A DNA stretch of 64,000 nucleotides from Burkholderia sp. Bp8992 (GTDB lineage: Bacteria; Pseudomonadota; Gammaproteobacteria; Burkholderiales; Burkholderiaceae). Shown in pieces: positions 43,934 through 52,308 of the stretch (position 1 is the first letter of the stretch; each line of letters begins with the position of its first letter). The translations under genes were made by a program, and so were the position numbers. The notes beneath the pieces are model-generated. The model saw nothing but the letters and a program-made list of their open reading frames with translations. It was not told the DNA's origin and did no database searches. The DNA lies in assembly GCF_003853705.1 (NCBI RefSeq), contig NZ_QTQI01000029.1, positions 33,875-97,874 of the forward strand. The letters run 5' to 3'.

Positions 43934-46023
43934 GGCGTCTTCGCCCCCTGCGATTGCTGCAGCTGCATCAGCGCGTTGATCGACGTCGGGTCGAGGCGCG
44001 ACTTCAGCGACATCACGTCGCGCATCGCATCGAGCTCCGGCTGGCCGTTCAGGAAGTTGTCCGGGTAGTAGCCGAAGTTCACGGCGCCCTCGCTGCGCAG
44101 CCGGCGCATCTGCGCGAGCAGCGTGCTGGCCGGTACCGCCTTTTGCCCGTGCCAGTCGTACGCCTGCAGTTCGAACACGGTGCGCTGCAGCCCGCGCTGC
44201 TTCGTGCGCACGGCCTTCACGAGCTGGTCCAGCCAGCCTTCGGGGTCCTTCGCCTGCTCCATGTACGGCATCGCCATCAGCGCGACGTAGTCGTAGGTTG
44301 CGAGGAAATCGTCGTAGTTCTGCGCATACCACGCTTCCGACTCGGGCTTGAGTACCGGCAGCGCGAAGATGTTGCGCGCGGTCAGCACGTCGCCGACGTT
44401 CTGGTGCGCCAGCACGATCTGCTGGAGCTGCCGCGTCAGGTCGATCAGGTAGCGCGACTTCTGGCGCGTCCAGCGCTTCATCAGGTCGGGGTTCTCGCGG
44501 ATCTTGCCGACGTCGGCCGGCAGCCCCCATTGCGAATAGGTCTGCAGCGCGTGCCGGCCCGCATCTTCGTAGTCGTCGAGCACGGCGTCGTCGCTGAACA
44601 GGATGCCGCTGAACGACGCGTGCTTGCTGAGATCCTCGTAGATCTGCTGGATCATCAGCCGCGCACCCGGATCGAACGGGCTCAGCCGGAACACGCGCGT
44701 ACCGTTCTCGCGGGCCGGCGCGCCGCCGTATGCGGTGACGGCCTCGAGCCCGCCCTGCTTGTCGCCCGGCGGCCGGAACGCGAGCACCGGCATCCACGCG
44801 TACACCTGCACGTTGGCACGCGTATTGAGCTGCCACGCGGCACGCGAGAACAGGTCGGCGCGCATCGGCAGGTGCCGGTTCGGGAAGTACACCGATTCGG
44901 CCACGCCGGTGCCTTTCGGGTCCGCATAGGCCTGCAGGTACACCGATTTCGGCTGCATCCGGTAGATGCGCTCGATCAGCTTGCCGAGATTCGCTTCCTG
45001 CCGCGCCGGATCGGGATCGTAGACCTGGTCGAGATCGACCTGCACGGTGCGCTCCGGCACGTCGACGTCGCCGCGGTTGGATGCCGGCTCGCGCATCGAG
45101 CGCTCGAACCCGCCGATATCCACGTCGTACATCATCAGGATCCGTCTCAGCCGGTCCAGCGGTACGTCCGGCGTATTCGGGCCGGCATCGAGGCTGAACT
45201 GGATGTCCATGCCGAGCGACGTCGATATCTGGCGCACGGGCTGGTTTTCCGCGCCGTACGGCCACACCATCGAGCGTGCGACGATGCCCGTACGTTCGCG
45301 GATCTGCCGCACGCAGGTCTGCAGGTCGTCGTGCACACGTGCGTGGAATTCGGCGTCGGTTTCATAGCGCTTCTGATCCTGAAGGTAGAGATGCGACGTG
45401 GTCGCGGGCAATTCGTTGCCTTGCGGATTCGCGACCGCGCCATGATGGAGATTGTGGGTGTGGCAGCCGAGCTCGACGAATTCCGACTGCCCGAGCTTCT
45501 TCACCTCGTCCCACGACAGGAAGTAGTCGCGCGGCACCTGCACCTTGTCGCTGATGCGGATCGGCGTATCCGGTGGCGTATCGATCCACGCGGTGACGAG
45601 GCCCATCACGGCCGGATACTTGAAGCGCTCGAGCAGCGGCAGCACCTTCGTGTAGTGGCTGCGGAAACCGTCGTCGAACGTGAGCAGCACCGCGCGCGGC
45701 GGCAGCGGCTTGCCGCCGTGCCGCGACGCCTCGATCTGCTTGACCGTGATGGTGTGGTAGTTGTTGGTCTGCAGCCACGAGAAGATCGCGGTCAGCGTGC
45801 CGGTATCGACCGCGAACGCGTCGACCAGCGCCGAGCGCGACGAAAACGACGCCATCAGGTTGTCGCGCACGTCGTGCATGCAGATCACGCGAAACGTCTT
45901 GCCGTCGGCCGGATCGGACGGCGGCAGCAGGTCGATCATCTTGGCGTTGGTCACGCCCGGGAACAGCGAACAGGCGGCAAACGTGCCAAAGCATCCGCAC
46001 ATGAAGGTCCGTCTGGTTTGCAT
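43930..46023 (-). CDS. pgaB: Poly-N-acetylglucosamine deacetylase PgaB
   Basis: This 697-residue two-domain outer-membrane lipoprotein or periplasmic enzyme partly de-N-acetylates PNAG for export. The N-terminal signal ends in a lipobox-like FAAC (Cys18). The polysaccharide deacetylase domain has the TFDDG motif (residues 115-119; Asp117 and Asp118) and metal histidines in CHTHNLHHG (around 188-193). The C-terminal half is the hydrolase-like domain with the SGILFSDDAVLDDYED acidic site. Length fits the family (about 670). Confidence 0.95.
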   Translation of the reverse strand: MQTRRTFMCGCFGTFAACSLFPGVTNAKMIDLLPPSDPADGKTFRVICMHDVRDNLMASFSSRSALVDAFAVDTGTLTAIFSWLQTNNYHTITVKQIEASRHGGKPLPPRAVLLTFDDGFRSHYTKVLPLLERFKYPAVMGLVTAWIDTPPDTPIRISDKVQVPRDYFLSWDEVKKLGQSEFVELGCHTHNLHHGAVANPQGNELPATTSHLYLQDQKRYETDAEFHARVHDDLQTCVRQIRERTGIVARSMVWPYGAENQPVRQISTSLGMDIQFSLDAGPNTPDVPLDRLRRILMMYDVDIGGFERSMREPASNRGDVDVPERTVQVDLDQVYDPDPARQEANLGKLIERIYRMQPKSVYLQAYADPKGTGVAESVYFPNRHLPMRADLFSRAAWQLNTRANVQVYAWMPVLAFRPPGDKQGGLEAVTAYGGAPARENGTRVFRLSPFDPGARLMIQQIYEDLSKHASFSGILFSDDAVLDDYEDAGRHALQTYSQWGLPADVGKIRENPDLMKRWTRQKSRYLIDLTRQLQQIVLAHQNVGDVLTARNIFALPVLKPESEAWYAQNYDDFLATYDYVALMAMPYMEQAKDPEGWLDQLVKAVRTKQRGLQRTVFELQAYDWHGQKAVPASTLLAQMRRLRSEGAVNFGYYPDNFLNGQPELDAMRDVMSLKSRLDPTSINALMQLQQSQGAKTP

Positions 46024-46038
46024 TGCACGATCTCCTTG

Positions 46039-48669
46039 CTAGAACGGCAGGTTGAGCGACAGGAAGCCGGTTTCGGAGCGCTCGCGCTGGCCGTCGTACG
46101 CATGGCTGCTGACTTCGACGCCGTAGGACAGCGTGATGTCGTGCTTGAACGTCCATGCATGCTCGAGGCGTGCGCTCCACAGCGGGCTGGTGCCGAAGCC
46201 GCGCTCGTTGTACACGCCGCCCGACGCGGACACGCGCTGCTGCAGGCTCATGTCACCCTTCTTCCACAGCGTCAGCTGGTGCATGACGGTTGCCGCGGCT
46301 GCGTAGTCGCGGCCCGGGCTGAAGTAGGGTGCGTCCTTGCGGGTGTTGCTGTCCGTGCCGAGATTCAGCGAGACATTGACGAGCTGTTTCGCGGACGTGT
46401 ACACACGCTGCGTGGCGGTCGCCGTGATCTCCTGGTGCAGGTTCGAATCGCTGTAGCGGCTGACGCCGTAGCTCAGCCTGACCTCGCGGCGGTCGTTCTG
46501 GCGATACACGACCTCCGCGTTCGCGGAGCGGCCCCAGATGTGCGCGGCGTATGCCTTCCACGGCAACGAGTTGTCGTTGGTGTCGAGCCCGGCGCTGACC
46601 GTCCAGTAGTCGTTGAGCGCGTACGCGATCGTCCCGCGACCGCCGGTTCGGCCGTCCGCGCCGATCGAGCGTGTGACTTCGCCCAGCACGGTGAGCGGGC
46701 CGCGCCGGTAGTCGCCGCCCACGCCGGTGCGCGTGCGGCTGACGTGGCCGCCGTCGGTCTGCGCGAAGCCGTAGAACGTGTGCGAAAACACGCGCCAGTT
46801 GTCGCCGAACGGTGGCGAATACACATAGCTGTCCGATGTGAAGCTGTTGTCGGCCAGCGCGCTGTTGCCGTGCTCGAAGCTCAGGTCGGTCGTGAACACC
46901 GGGCTGCGGTATGCGTTGTAGTCGCGCTTGAAGCCGCGCACGGCGCCGCTGTCGGGGAACGTGTTGCCGAGGGTCTGGTCGACGGTCTTCGCGGTCGCGT
47001 AGTCGTCTGCCGTGAGCGACGCGCGGCCGAGGCCCGCGAGCATCTCGACGCTGTCCGGGTGATCGGTCAGCGACGCGCGATACATCGAGATCGCCTGGCG
47101 CGGATGCGCTTGCCCCGACACGGCGTCGGCGTGGGCGGCGCGGACCTCCGCGTTGAACGGCACCTGTTGTTCCAGCTGTTCGAGCGCGGCGATCCCTTCG
47201 TTCACGTGACCCGTGAAGATCAGGTATTGAGCGCGCAGCCGGTAGTAGCGCAGATAGTCGCCTTCTCCCGGGCCGACGCTGGTCACTTCCTTGGCCGGCG
47301 GCAGCGACTTGCCCATCTCGTCGAGCACCTGCTTCGCTTCCGGCGCACGTCCCTGGTCGACGTACGACCAGAACAGTCCTTCCTGCAGTTCGATCGGACG
47401 CGTGCGCGAGCCGTACTGGAAGCCGCGGGTCGCGCGATCCGTCGGCGACGCGGTGGCCTGCTTCAGCGCGCGCGCATACACGGCGTTCGCCTTGCCCGGC
47501 TCGCTCAGGTACAGGTAGGCGTCGCCGACCGCCGCCAGCGCATCGATCGAGATTTCCGCGTTGGACGGAATCGTCTCGAACGTCGCGACGGCCGGCTTCA
47601 TGTCGCCGCGTGCCGCAAGCGCGACGACCCGGTCGCCCGCGAGTGCGGTGCGCACCGGCGTGTACTCGGGTGTGGCAGGCATCCGCTTGTCGAGGTCGTC
47701 CGCCGCGCGCAGTGCGTTGTCGATTCCGTCGAAGCGGTCCGAACTCGTCATCGAACGCGACTTGTCGCGTCCGCCGCGCACTTGCTGGCGAATCGACAGT
47801 TCTTCCAGCTGCGCGATGTCGACCGCGGAGAATGCATCGGGCCGCGCCTTCGCCTCGTCGAGCGCCTTGACCGCGCCGCCGCTCGCCGCGAGGCCGAACA
47901 CGTCATTACGCACCGTCTCGACATCGGCGGTACGGAGATTCGGCGCCTGCGCATTCGGCGCTTCGACGTCGGGCCCTTGGGATCGCTGGATCGCCTCGCC
48001 GGGGAGCTGGGCGCCGGGGGTCTGTGAGCTCGGCGTCTGGGACGACGGCGGTTGCGGGCCGGGGGACGCGGTGACGGGCGCGGGCGAGTTCGGCATCGGG
48101 GTGCCGGATGCCTGCGCGGTCTGTGTCGGCGGAGTGGGCGGGGCGCCCGACGCGGGCGCGGACGGTGCCGGCGCATTCGGCTGCGCGGTGCCGGATGCCT
48201 GGGCAAGCTGCAGCGGGACATTCGACGTGGACGCGCGTGATGCCGACGGCGTCGGAGGCGCGGTGTCGAACGCCTGGGCAAGCAGCATCGGCGAGGCCGC
48301 GCCCGGCCCAGGATCGCCCGGCTGCGATACGACCGGGTCCACCACGACCGTGGTCGGCATGGTCGGGTTCGGCGCCTGCGCGATCTGCAGCGACGCGTCC
48401 GAAGCCCGCGCGATCGGCGTCGTTGCATGAGGAGGCAGCGTGCCGGCATCCTGTGCGATCTCTATCGATGTCACTGTCGGGTGCAGGCCGCGAGGAAGCG
48501 CATCCGGTGCGGACCCGGCGATGGCTCCCGCGCCGCCCGGTTTCGCGTCGCCTTCGGCGGAGAAGCAGGGGCTGGACGCGACGAGCAGCAATACCAGCGG
48601 CGCATGCAGGAGGATCCGTCGGTTGGACGGAGCGGCGGTGGTGCATTGTTGTTGACGATTGTTAGCCAC
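46039..48669 (-). CDS. pgaA: PNAG outer-membrane export porin PgaA, with long Pro/Ala-rich N-terminal insert
   Basis: This 876-residue protein has a signal peptide at about 1-38. A low-complexity stretch (about 45-240) repeats short blocks such as LQLAQASGT, PPTQTAQASGT and SQTPSSQTPG. TPR-like helices cover about 250-580, and a C-terminal beta barrel begins near 590 (VFTTDLSFEHGN) and ends in FLSLNLPF with a terminal Phe. It exports partly deacetylated PNAG. The insert is not part of usual PgaA proteins, which go from signal peptide directly to TPR. It lies 15 bases ahead of pgaB. Confidence 0.9.
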   Translation of the reverse strand: MANNRQQQCTTAAPSNRRILLHAPLVLLLVASSPCFSAEGDAKPGGAGAIAGSAPDALPRGLHPTVTSIEIAQDAGTLPPHATTPIARASDASLQIAQAPNPTMPTTVVVDPVVSQPGDPGPGAASPMLLAQAFDTAPPTPSASRASTSNVPLQLAQASGTAQPNAPAPSAPASGAPPTPPTQTAQASGTPMPNSPAPVTASPGPQPPSSQTPSSQTPGAQLPGEAIQRSQGPDVEAPNAQAPNLRTADVETVRNDVFGLAASGGAVKALDEAKARPDAFSAVDIAQLEELSIRQQVRGGRDKSRSMTSSDRFDGIDNALRAADDLDKRMPATPEYTPVRTALAGDRVVALAARGDMKPAVATFETIPSNAEISIDALAAVGDAYLYLSEPGKANAVYARALKQATASPTDRATRGFQYGSRTRPIELQEGLFWSYVDQGRAPEAKQVLDEMGKSLPPAKEVTSVGPGEGDYLRYYRLRAQYLIFTGHVNEGIAALEQLEQQVPFNAEVRAAHADAVSGQAHPRQAISMYRASLTDHPDSVEMLAGLGRASLTADDYATAKTVDQTLGNTFPDSGAVRGFKRDYNAYRSPVFTTDLSFEHGNSALADNSFTSDSYVYSPPFGDNWRVFSHTFYGFAQTDGGHVSRTRTGVGGDYRRGPLTVLGEVTRSIGADGRTGGRGTIAYALNDYWTVSAGLDTNDNSLPWKAYAAHIWGRSANAEVVYRQNDRREVRLSYGVSRYSDSNLHQEITATATQRVYTSAKQLVNVSLNLGTDSNTRKDAPYFSPGRDYAAAATVMHQLTLWKKGDMSLQQRVSASGGVYNERGFGTSPLWSARLEHAWTFKHDITLSYGVEVSSHAYDGQRERSETGFLSLNLPF

Positions 48670-48793
48670 GATGTCTCCTCATTTTGAAACCATCACATCT
48701 CACTCTGAAACGATCACATCGGTTGCACGCCCGGCGACACGCGTCGCCGGCCGCGCACCGCCGGGCGGCGAGGCCCGGCGGCGTTCGACGGAT

Positions 48794-49594
48794 TCACAGG
48801 CGATTGCGGATCGCTTGCCCAAGCAGCGCGCGCGATTCGCTGTTCTTCGGGTCGATCGCGAGCGCTCGGCTCGCGTTCTGCTCCACACAGTCCCACTCGT
48901 CGATCTGCGCGCACGAGCGCGCTTTTGCCAGTGCACGCGCGCTTTCCAGTTCCGCGTGCGTGACGCTTGCCGTCTGCATGCGCGCCGTGTCGCTGCCGTA
49001 CGAGCGCGGCTTCGGCGTGTAGTCCAGGCGCTTTCTCGTGCCCGCCAGCGTTTCGGTTCGCGGCGCGCGATGCGTCGCGCTACGCCGTTCGGCGGCGCGT
49101 CCGTTGGCCGACGCGGCATGCGAATTGGCCGCGAGTGCCGCCGGTGCCGCGTGCGACTGCGGCCGGTGTTTCGTGGCGGCGCGTGGCGTTGCGCGCGGTG
49201 CCGCTTCCGGATCGACCGCGAGCGTGACGGGCGGCACGGTCGACACTTCGTGCGGCGCCGAAGCGGCCGGCTCCGGCAGCGGGGCTGCAGGTGACGTGGT
49301 CGGTCGTGCAATCGTCTGCGCAGGCGCGGTGGCGGCCGTCGTGCCGGACGCACCGGTTGCGCGGGACGTCGCGGCCACGATCGCCTGGCGGTATTTCCCG
49401 ACGGCGGACGAGATCACGCCGGAGATGTCGTGCGCGACGCTCGCATGGCCGACGGTCCTGTCCCGCTCGACGTATGCGAAGAGGCCGAAGATCGCGGCGA
49501 ACGCGACAACGCTGAGCGCCGCGTTCTTTCCCGGACCCCAGGAGGGTTTCGGCTGACGGGCGGGCGAGCCGTCCGGTCGTTCTGCACGAGTCAT
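48794..49594 (-). CDS. Membrane-anchored protein with Ala-rich linker and TPR-like C terminus
   Basis: This 266-residue protein has one membrane helix (about 25-42), a long disordered Ala/Pro/Thr-rich stretch (about 60-195) and a helical C terminus of TPR type (ESARALAKARSCAQIDEWDCVEQNASRALAIDPKNSESRALLGQAI). Two cysteines occur in that domain. It is the second gene of the run leading into pgaA (124 bases between), so a role in PNAG secretion is possible. ATG 49594 follows GAGGAG. The family is unknown to me. Confidence 0.65.
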   Translation of the reverse strand: MTRAERPDGSPARQPKPSWGPGKNAALSVVAFAAIFGLFAYVERDRTVGHASVAHDISGVISSAVGKYRQAIVAATSRATGASGTTAATAPAQTIARPTTSPAAPLPEPAASAPHEVSTVPPVTLAVDPEAAPRATPRAATKHRPQSHAAPAALAANSHAASANGRAAERRSATHRAPRTETLAGTRKRLDYTPKPRSYGSDTARMQTASVTHAELESARALAKARSCAQIDEWDCVEQNASRALAIDPKNSESRALLGQAIRNRL

Positions 49595-49657
49595 TCAATA
49601 CTCCTCGATTCGATGCGTTGCGGTGAATGACACGATCGGGGCGGGGTCGGACGGCAT

Positions 49658-50068
49658 TCACCATCGCAACTGCGTGGTGAGCGTGCCCGTTTCGACGATC
49701 GCGAACTGGGTGGCGCCTTGATAGGTCCCTTCGACCCGGTAGCTCGCATCCGGCACGCTGAACAGGCAGCGCGACCCCGATGCGTTGAATTCGACGAGCA
49801 CGCGGCCGTGCCGTCTCAGGCGTACCTGCACGTTGGCCAGCGGTTGCCCGGTACTCGCGGAAGCAAACGACACGCCCAGGTTGTATGGCCGGCCGTCGGG
49901 GGGAAGCGGTGCGCTCCCGTCGATCCGGGCGTCGCCGCAGATATACGAAATCACGTAGCGGTCGGCACCCGGACCGGACGCGGGGGCCTGGGCCATGGCG
50001 TTCATGCAGAGCGCATAGATGAAAACGCTCAGGAAAGGGCGAGCATGCTGTCGAAACGAGGAAGACAT
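49658..50068 (-). CDS. Secreted protein of unknown function, first gene of pga locus
   Basis: This 136-residue protein has a signal peptide (1-29, ending AMAQA). The mature part is beta-rich with two cysteines (YICGDARIDG and GSRCLFSVPD) and a QPLANVQVRLRRHG stretch like carboxypeptidase-regulatory or transthyretin-like folds. It ends TTQLRW. GGGAG lies 7 bases before ATG 50068. It stands 63 bases ahead of the next gene of the same strand. No function can be named. Confidence 0.6.
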   Translation of the reverse strand: MSSSFRQHARPFLSVFIYALCMNAMAQAPASGPGADRYVISYICGDARIDGSAPLPPDGRPYNLGVSFASASTGQPLANVQVRLRRHGRVLVEFNASGSRCLFSVPDASYRVEGTYQGATQFAIVETGTLTTQLRW

Positions 50069-50238
50069 TGCAATCTCCCGCCCGGAATCAATGACATGCA
50101 TTCATTCCGGATCAGATTTGCCAGCGTTCTTTTTGCGACACGCTATTGATACACGATGGTCTTTGAACCAACAACCTCGTGTGGCCGGAATGGAACGGGT
50201 TGAAATATCTTATTTAAATAGGATTCCGACGGATTCGC

Positions 50239-50358
50239 ATGATTCACTTAACACTGAAGAAAGTCGATATTGCCGAATATGATTATTGCTCGCCGGTAGC
50301 GATGATCGAGCACGCATTGAATCACGTCGGAGGTATCGACTTTCCTGCCGAAAAATAA
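50239..50358 (+). CDS. Possible small protein of 39 residues
   Basis: ATG at 50239 opens a frame encoding MIHLTLKKVDIAEYDYCSPV and 19 more residues to TAA. It has protein-like composition and a mix of charged and hydrophobic residues. There is no good ribosome site: AGGA lies about 14 bases upstream. The AT-rich setting makes chance open frames common. I record it as doubtful. Confidence 0.2.
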   Translation: MIHLTLKKVDIAEYDYCSPVAMIEHALNHVGGIDFPAEK

Positions 50359-50579
50359 CGACTGATAAAAGAAATTTTTGCAGCTGTGTTCATGGCGAAT
50401 CGACGGAGATCCGGATACAGATCGCACATAGTGAAAAGAAAGTATGACGTCTTTGTTATTTTAGTTCGTCATAGTCAAATAGAAACTTTTGATTTGTTCT
50501 GTAACAGGGTATTTCCGTCATAAAAATGAGGTCGAATATTCGGACTTAATGCACTGGCAGTAAAAAATACGATGTCATT

Positions 50580-50593
50580 CGCAAACGTTTGCG
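50580..50593. promoter_or_regulatory. LacI/PurR-like operator
   Basis: CGCAAACGTTTGCG is a perfect 14-bp palindrome. Extended by one base on each side it differs from the E. coli PurR consensus ACGCAAACGTTTGCGT only at the first base. It therefore looks like a site for a LacI-family repressor. It lies 512 bases upstream of the 50068 start and 136 bases beyond the LysR stop. Confidence 0.5.
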
Positions 50594-50728
50594 TTTTCGT
50601 CTGATATCGAATAAAGGGTTGGCACAGGGATTTCACCGACTTCGGTGGGATTGCCGATTGCTGTATTTAATATTGATATTGAGAAAACGGGATTCGCGCC
50701 GTGAACCTGCACGGCGCGAATGCAAACG

Positions 50729-51724
50729 TCAGCGGCTGCCGCCGGAGATTCGCCGTGCGGTGCGCATGGCCGGCGCGGCTGCCTGCTCGGCGCCGGCCGC
50801 CCCTTCGGCCGCCGCGCGCGGCCGGTTCATGATGTAGGCCCACAGCTGCTCGGCCGCGAGCCCGCGCTTGCGCGCCGAGCGATACAGGCGGACTTCCAGT
50901 TCGGTGATCCAGTCGCCGGTGCCTGCGCACACGAGCGTGCCGTCCGCGAGCTCCTTCGCGACGCAACTCTCCGGCAGCCAGCCGATCCCGTGCCCGGCCA
51001 CGACCATGCCCTTCAACGCCTCGGACATGTGCGTCTCGAAGCAGCGGTGCAGCACATACGGCTCGGTCGCATTCAGCAGCAGCATCTCGACGATGTTGCC
51101 GAGGAACGCGCCCGACGAATACGCGAGCAGCGGCAGCGGGGCGTCGGGCGTGCCCGGCAGCTGGAACACGGGCTTGCCGCGCGCGTCGGGTGTCGACACG
51201 GGCAGGATCCGCTCGACGCCGAGGCTGACGAACGGGAAGTGGTTCGGGTCGAGCACGATCGGCAGTTGCGGATGGTGATAGCCGAGCAGCAGGTCGCATT
51301 CGCCTTCGACGAGCTGCTGCACGCCTTCCGGCACGTTCACCGCGTTCACGCGTGCGGTCACGTGGCCGACCTCGCCGTTGAGCTGCTTGAGCCATTCGGG
51401 AAACAGCGTGAAGACGAGCGTATGCGCGACGGCGAAACGCACGACCTGGTCGCTTGCCGCGAACTGGTCGTAGCCGTTCACGAGATTACGCGCCGCATAC
51501 ATGCTGCGCAGGATGTCCGCGGCGAGCCCGCGGAACATCTGGCCGGCCGGCGTCAGCGTGATCGGGTTGATGCTGCGGTCGACCAGCTTCGCATCCATCC
51601 AGGTTTCGAGCGCGGCAATTCGTCTGCTGAATGCCGACTGCGTGAGGTGCCGATGACGCGCGGCCCGGGAAAAGCTCTTGGTATCCGCAAGGCTCAGGAA
51701 ATCTTCCAGCCACTTTGCTTCCAT
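50729..51724 (-). CDS. LysR-family regulator, HypT/YjiE-like
   Basis: This 331-residue LysR regulator has an N terminus EAKWLEDFLSLADTKSFSRAARHRHLTQSAFSRRI like HypT, the hypochlorite-responsive regulator of E. coli. The effector domain has DLLLGYHHPQLPIVLDPNHFPF and GHGIGWLPE. It carries a low-complexity Ala-rich C-terminal tail. It is not divergent from an obvious target: the 584 bases beyond its start lead to the ATP-grasp cluster. Whether it responds to hypochlorite is unknown. Confidence 0.8.
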   Translation of the reverse strand: MEAKWLEDFLSLADTKSFSRAARHRHLTQSAFSRRIAALETWMDAKLVDRSINPITLTPAGQMFRGLAADILRSMYAARNLVNGYDQFAASDQVVRFAVAHTLVFTLFPEWLKQLNGEVGHVTARVNAVNVPEGVQQLVEGECDLLLGYHHPQLPIVLDPNHFPFVSLGVERILPVSTPDARGKPVFQLPGTPDAPLPLLAYSSGAFLGNIVEMLLLNATEPYVLHRCFETHMSEALKGMVVAGHGIGWLPESCVAKELADGTLVCAGTGDWITELEVRLYRSARKRGLAAEQLWAYIMNRPRAAAEGAAGAEQAAAPAMRTARRISGGSR

Positions 51725-52148
51725 GTCGATCTTCGCTGTTTATTGTCGGCGCCGGAGGGGCGGCGCCATTTCACTGAACCGGTTTGGTAGCGTACCGCGC
51801 CTCGCGCATGGGGGCCGATGTTTTTTTTCGATCGGTGTCAGTCGAAATATGCATGGGCGTTGTCGGCGGGATTACGGCTGCATAGCGTTGAGGGGCCGGA
51901 CCGGACTAACCGAACAGTTCACAGCGTCGAACTGGCGGGTCGCCGCGGACGGTACTTCCCCCAGGGCCGGTTGCGCCGTGTGCGTGCCGGCCCGCCTTCA
52001 TGGCGATGGTCCAGTGCCCGGACGCGCCGTTTTTTTGTGCAGTGCAGATTGCACATTCGTGACACGCGGGGGAACTATGTTTGAAAGACGCGGCGCAGCA
52101 TCGGCCGTGCGCGCTCGCGGCGCATGCGGGCGCACGTCGCGTCGGGTG

Positions 52149-52169
52149 TTGCACCACTGTGGTGCGCAA
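52149..52169. promoter_or_regulatory. NtrC-type enhancer site
   Basis: TGCACCA-CTG-TGGTGC (52150-52165) matches the NtrC consensus TGCACCA-N3-TGGTGC, with GCACCAC/GTGGTGC as a perfect inverted repeat. Its centre is about 96 bases upstream of the start predicted from the sigma-54 promoter, a normal enhancer distance. Confidence 0.6.
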
Positions 52170-52228
52170 TGCCGCGCGGGCGTGCCGGTGCGGCGCAAAA
52201 ACGGGGGGATATCGAGAAGATTGTGCAA

Positions 52229-52243
52229 GGCACGTTCCTTGCA
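52229..52243 (+). promoter_or_regulatory. Sigma-54 promoter of the ATP-grasp/transglutaminase cluster
   Basis: GGCACG-TTCC-TTGCA has the invariant GG (-24) and GC (-12) exactly 10 bases apart, matching the strong consensus TGGCACG-N4-TTGCA at all but the first base. Transcription would begin near 52254, 55 bases before the first gene. Confidence 0.75.
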
Positions 52244-52308
52244 AAGCATTGATTACGCCGGTCCGGCATGCGCAATGCCGGGGAAAACGATCGATGGAGA
52301 AAAGATCG

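Larger units (their letters stand above)
50069..50728. other. Long AT-rich regulatory region upstream of the pga locus
   Basis: About 660 bases, clearly richer in A and T than the surroundings. It holds the promoter(s) of the minus-strand pga run. Notable are a 14-bp palindrome (50580-50593), CGAATATTCG (50533-50542) and a possible 39-codon plus-strand frame (50239-50358). Nothing resembling an established gene was found. Confidence 0.5.
51725..52308. other. Long intergenic region between LysR and the ATP-grasp cluster
   Basis: About 580 bases without a credible gene. It contains the NtrC-type dyad and sigma-54 promoter listed separately, a T-run at 51831-51838 and a short GTGCA-GAT-TGCAC dyad (52042-52054). 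It also serves as the leader of the LysR gene on the minus strand. Confidence 0.5.

Noticed and set aside
43954-48027. Very long open frame on the plus strand opposite pgaA and pgaB
   Set aside because: It is a GC-rich antisense shadow of well-supported pga genes, rich in Arg, with no family similarity.
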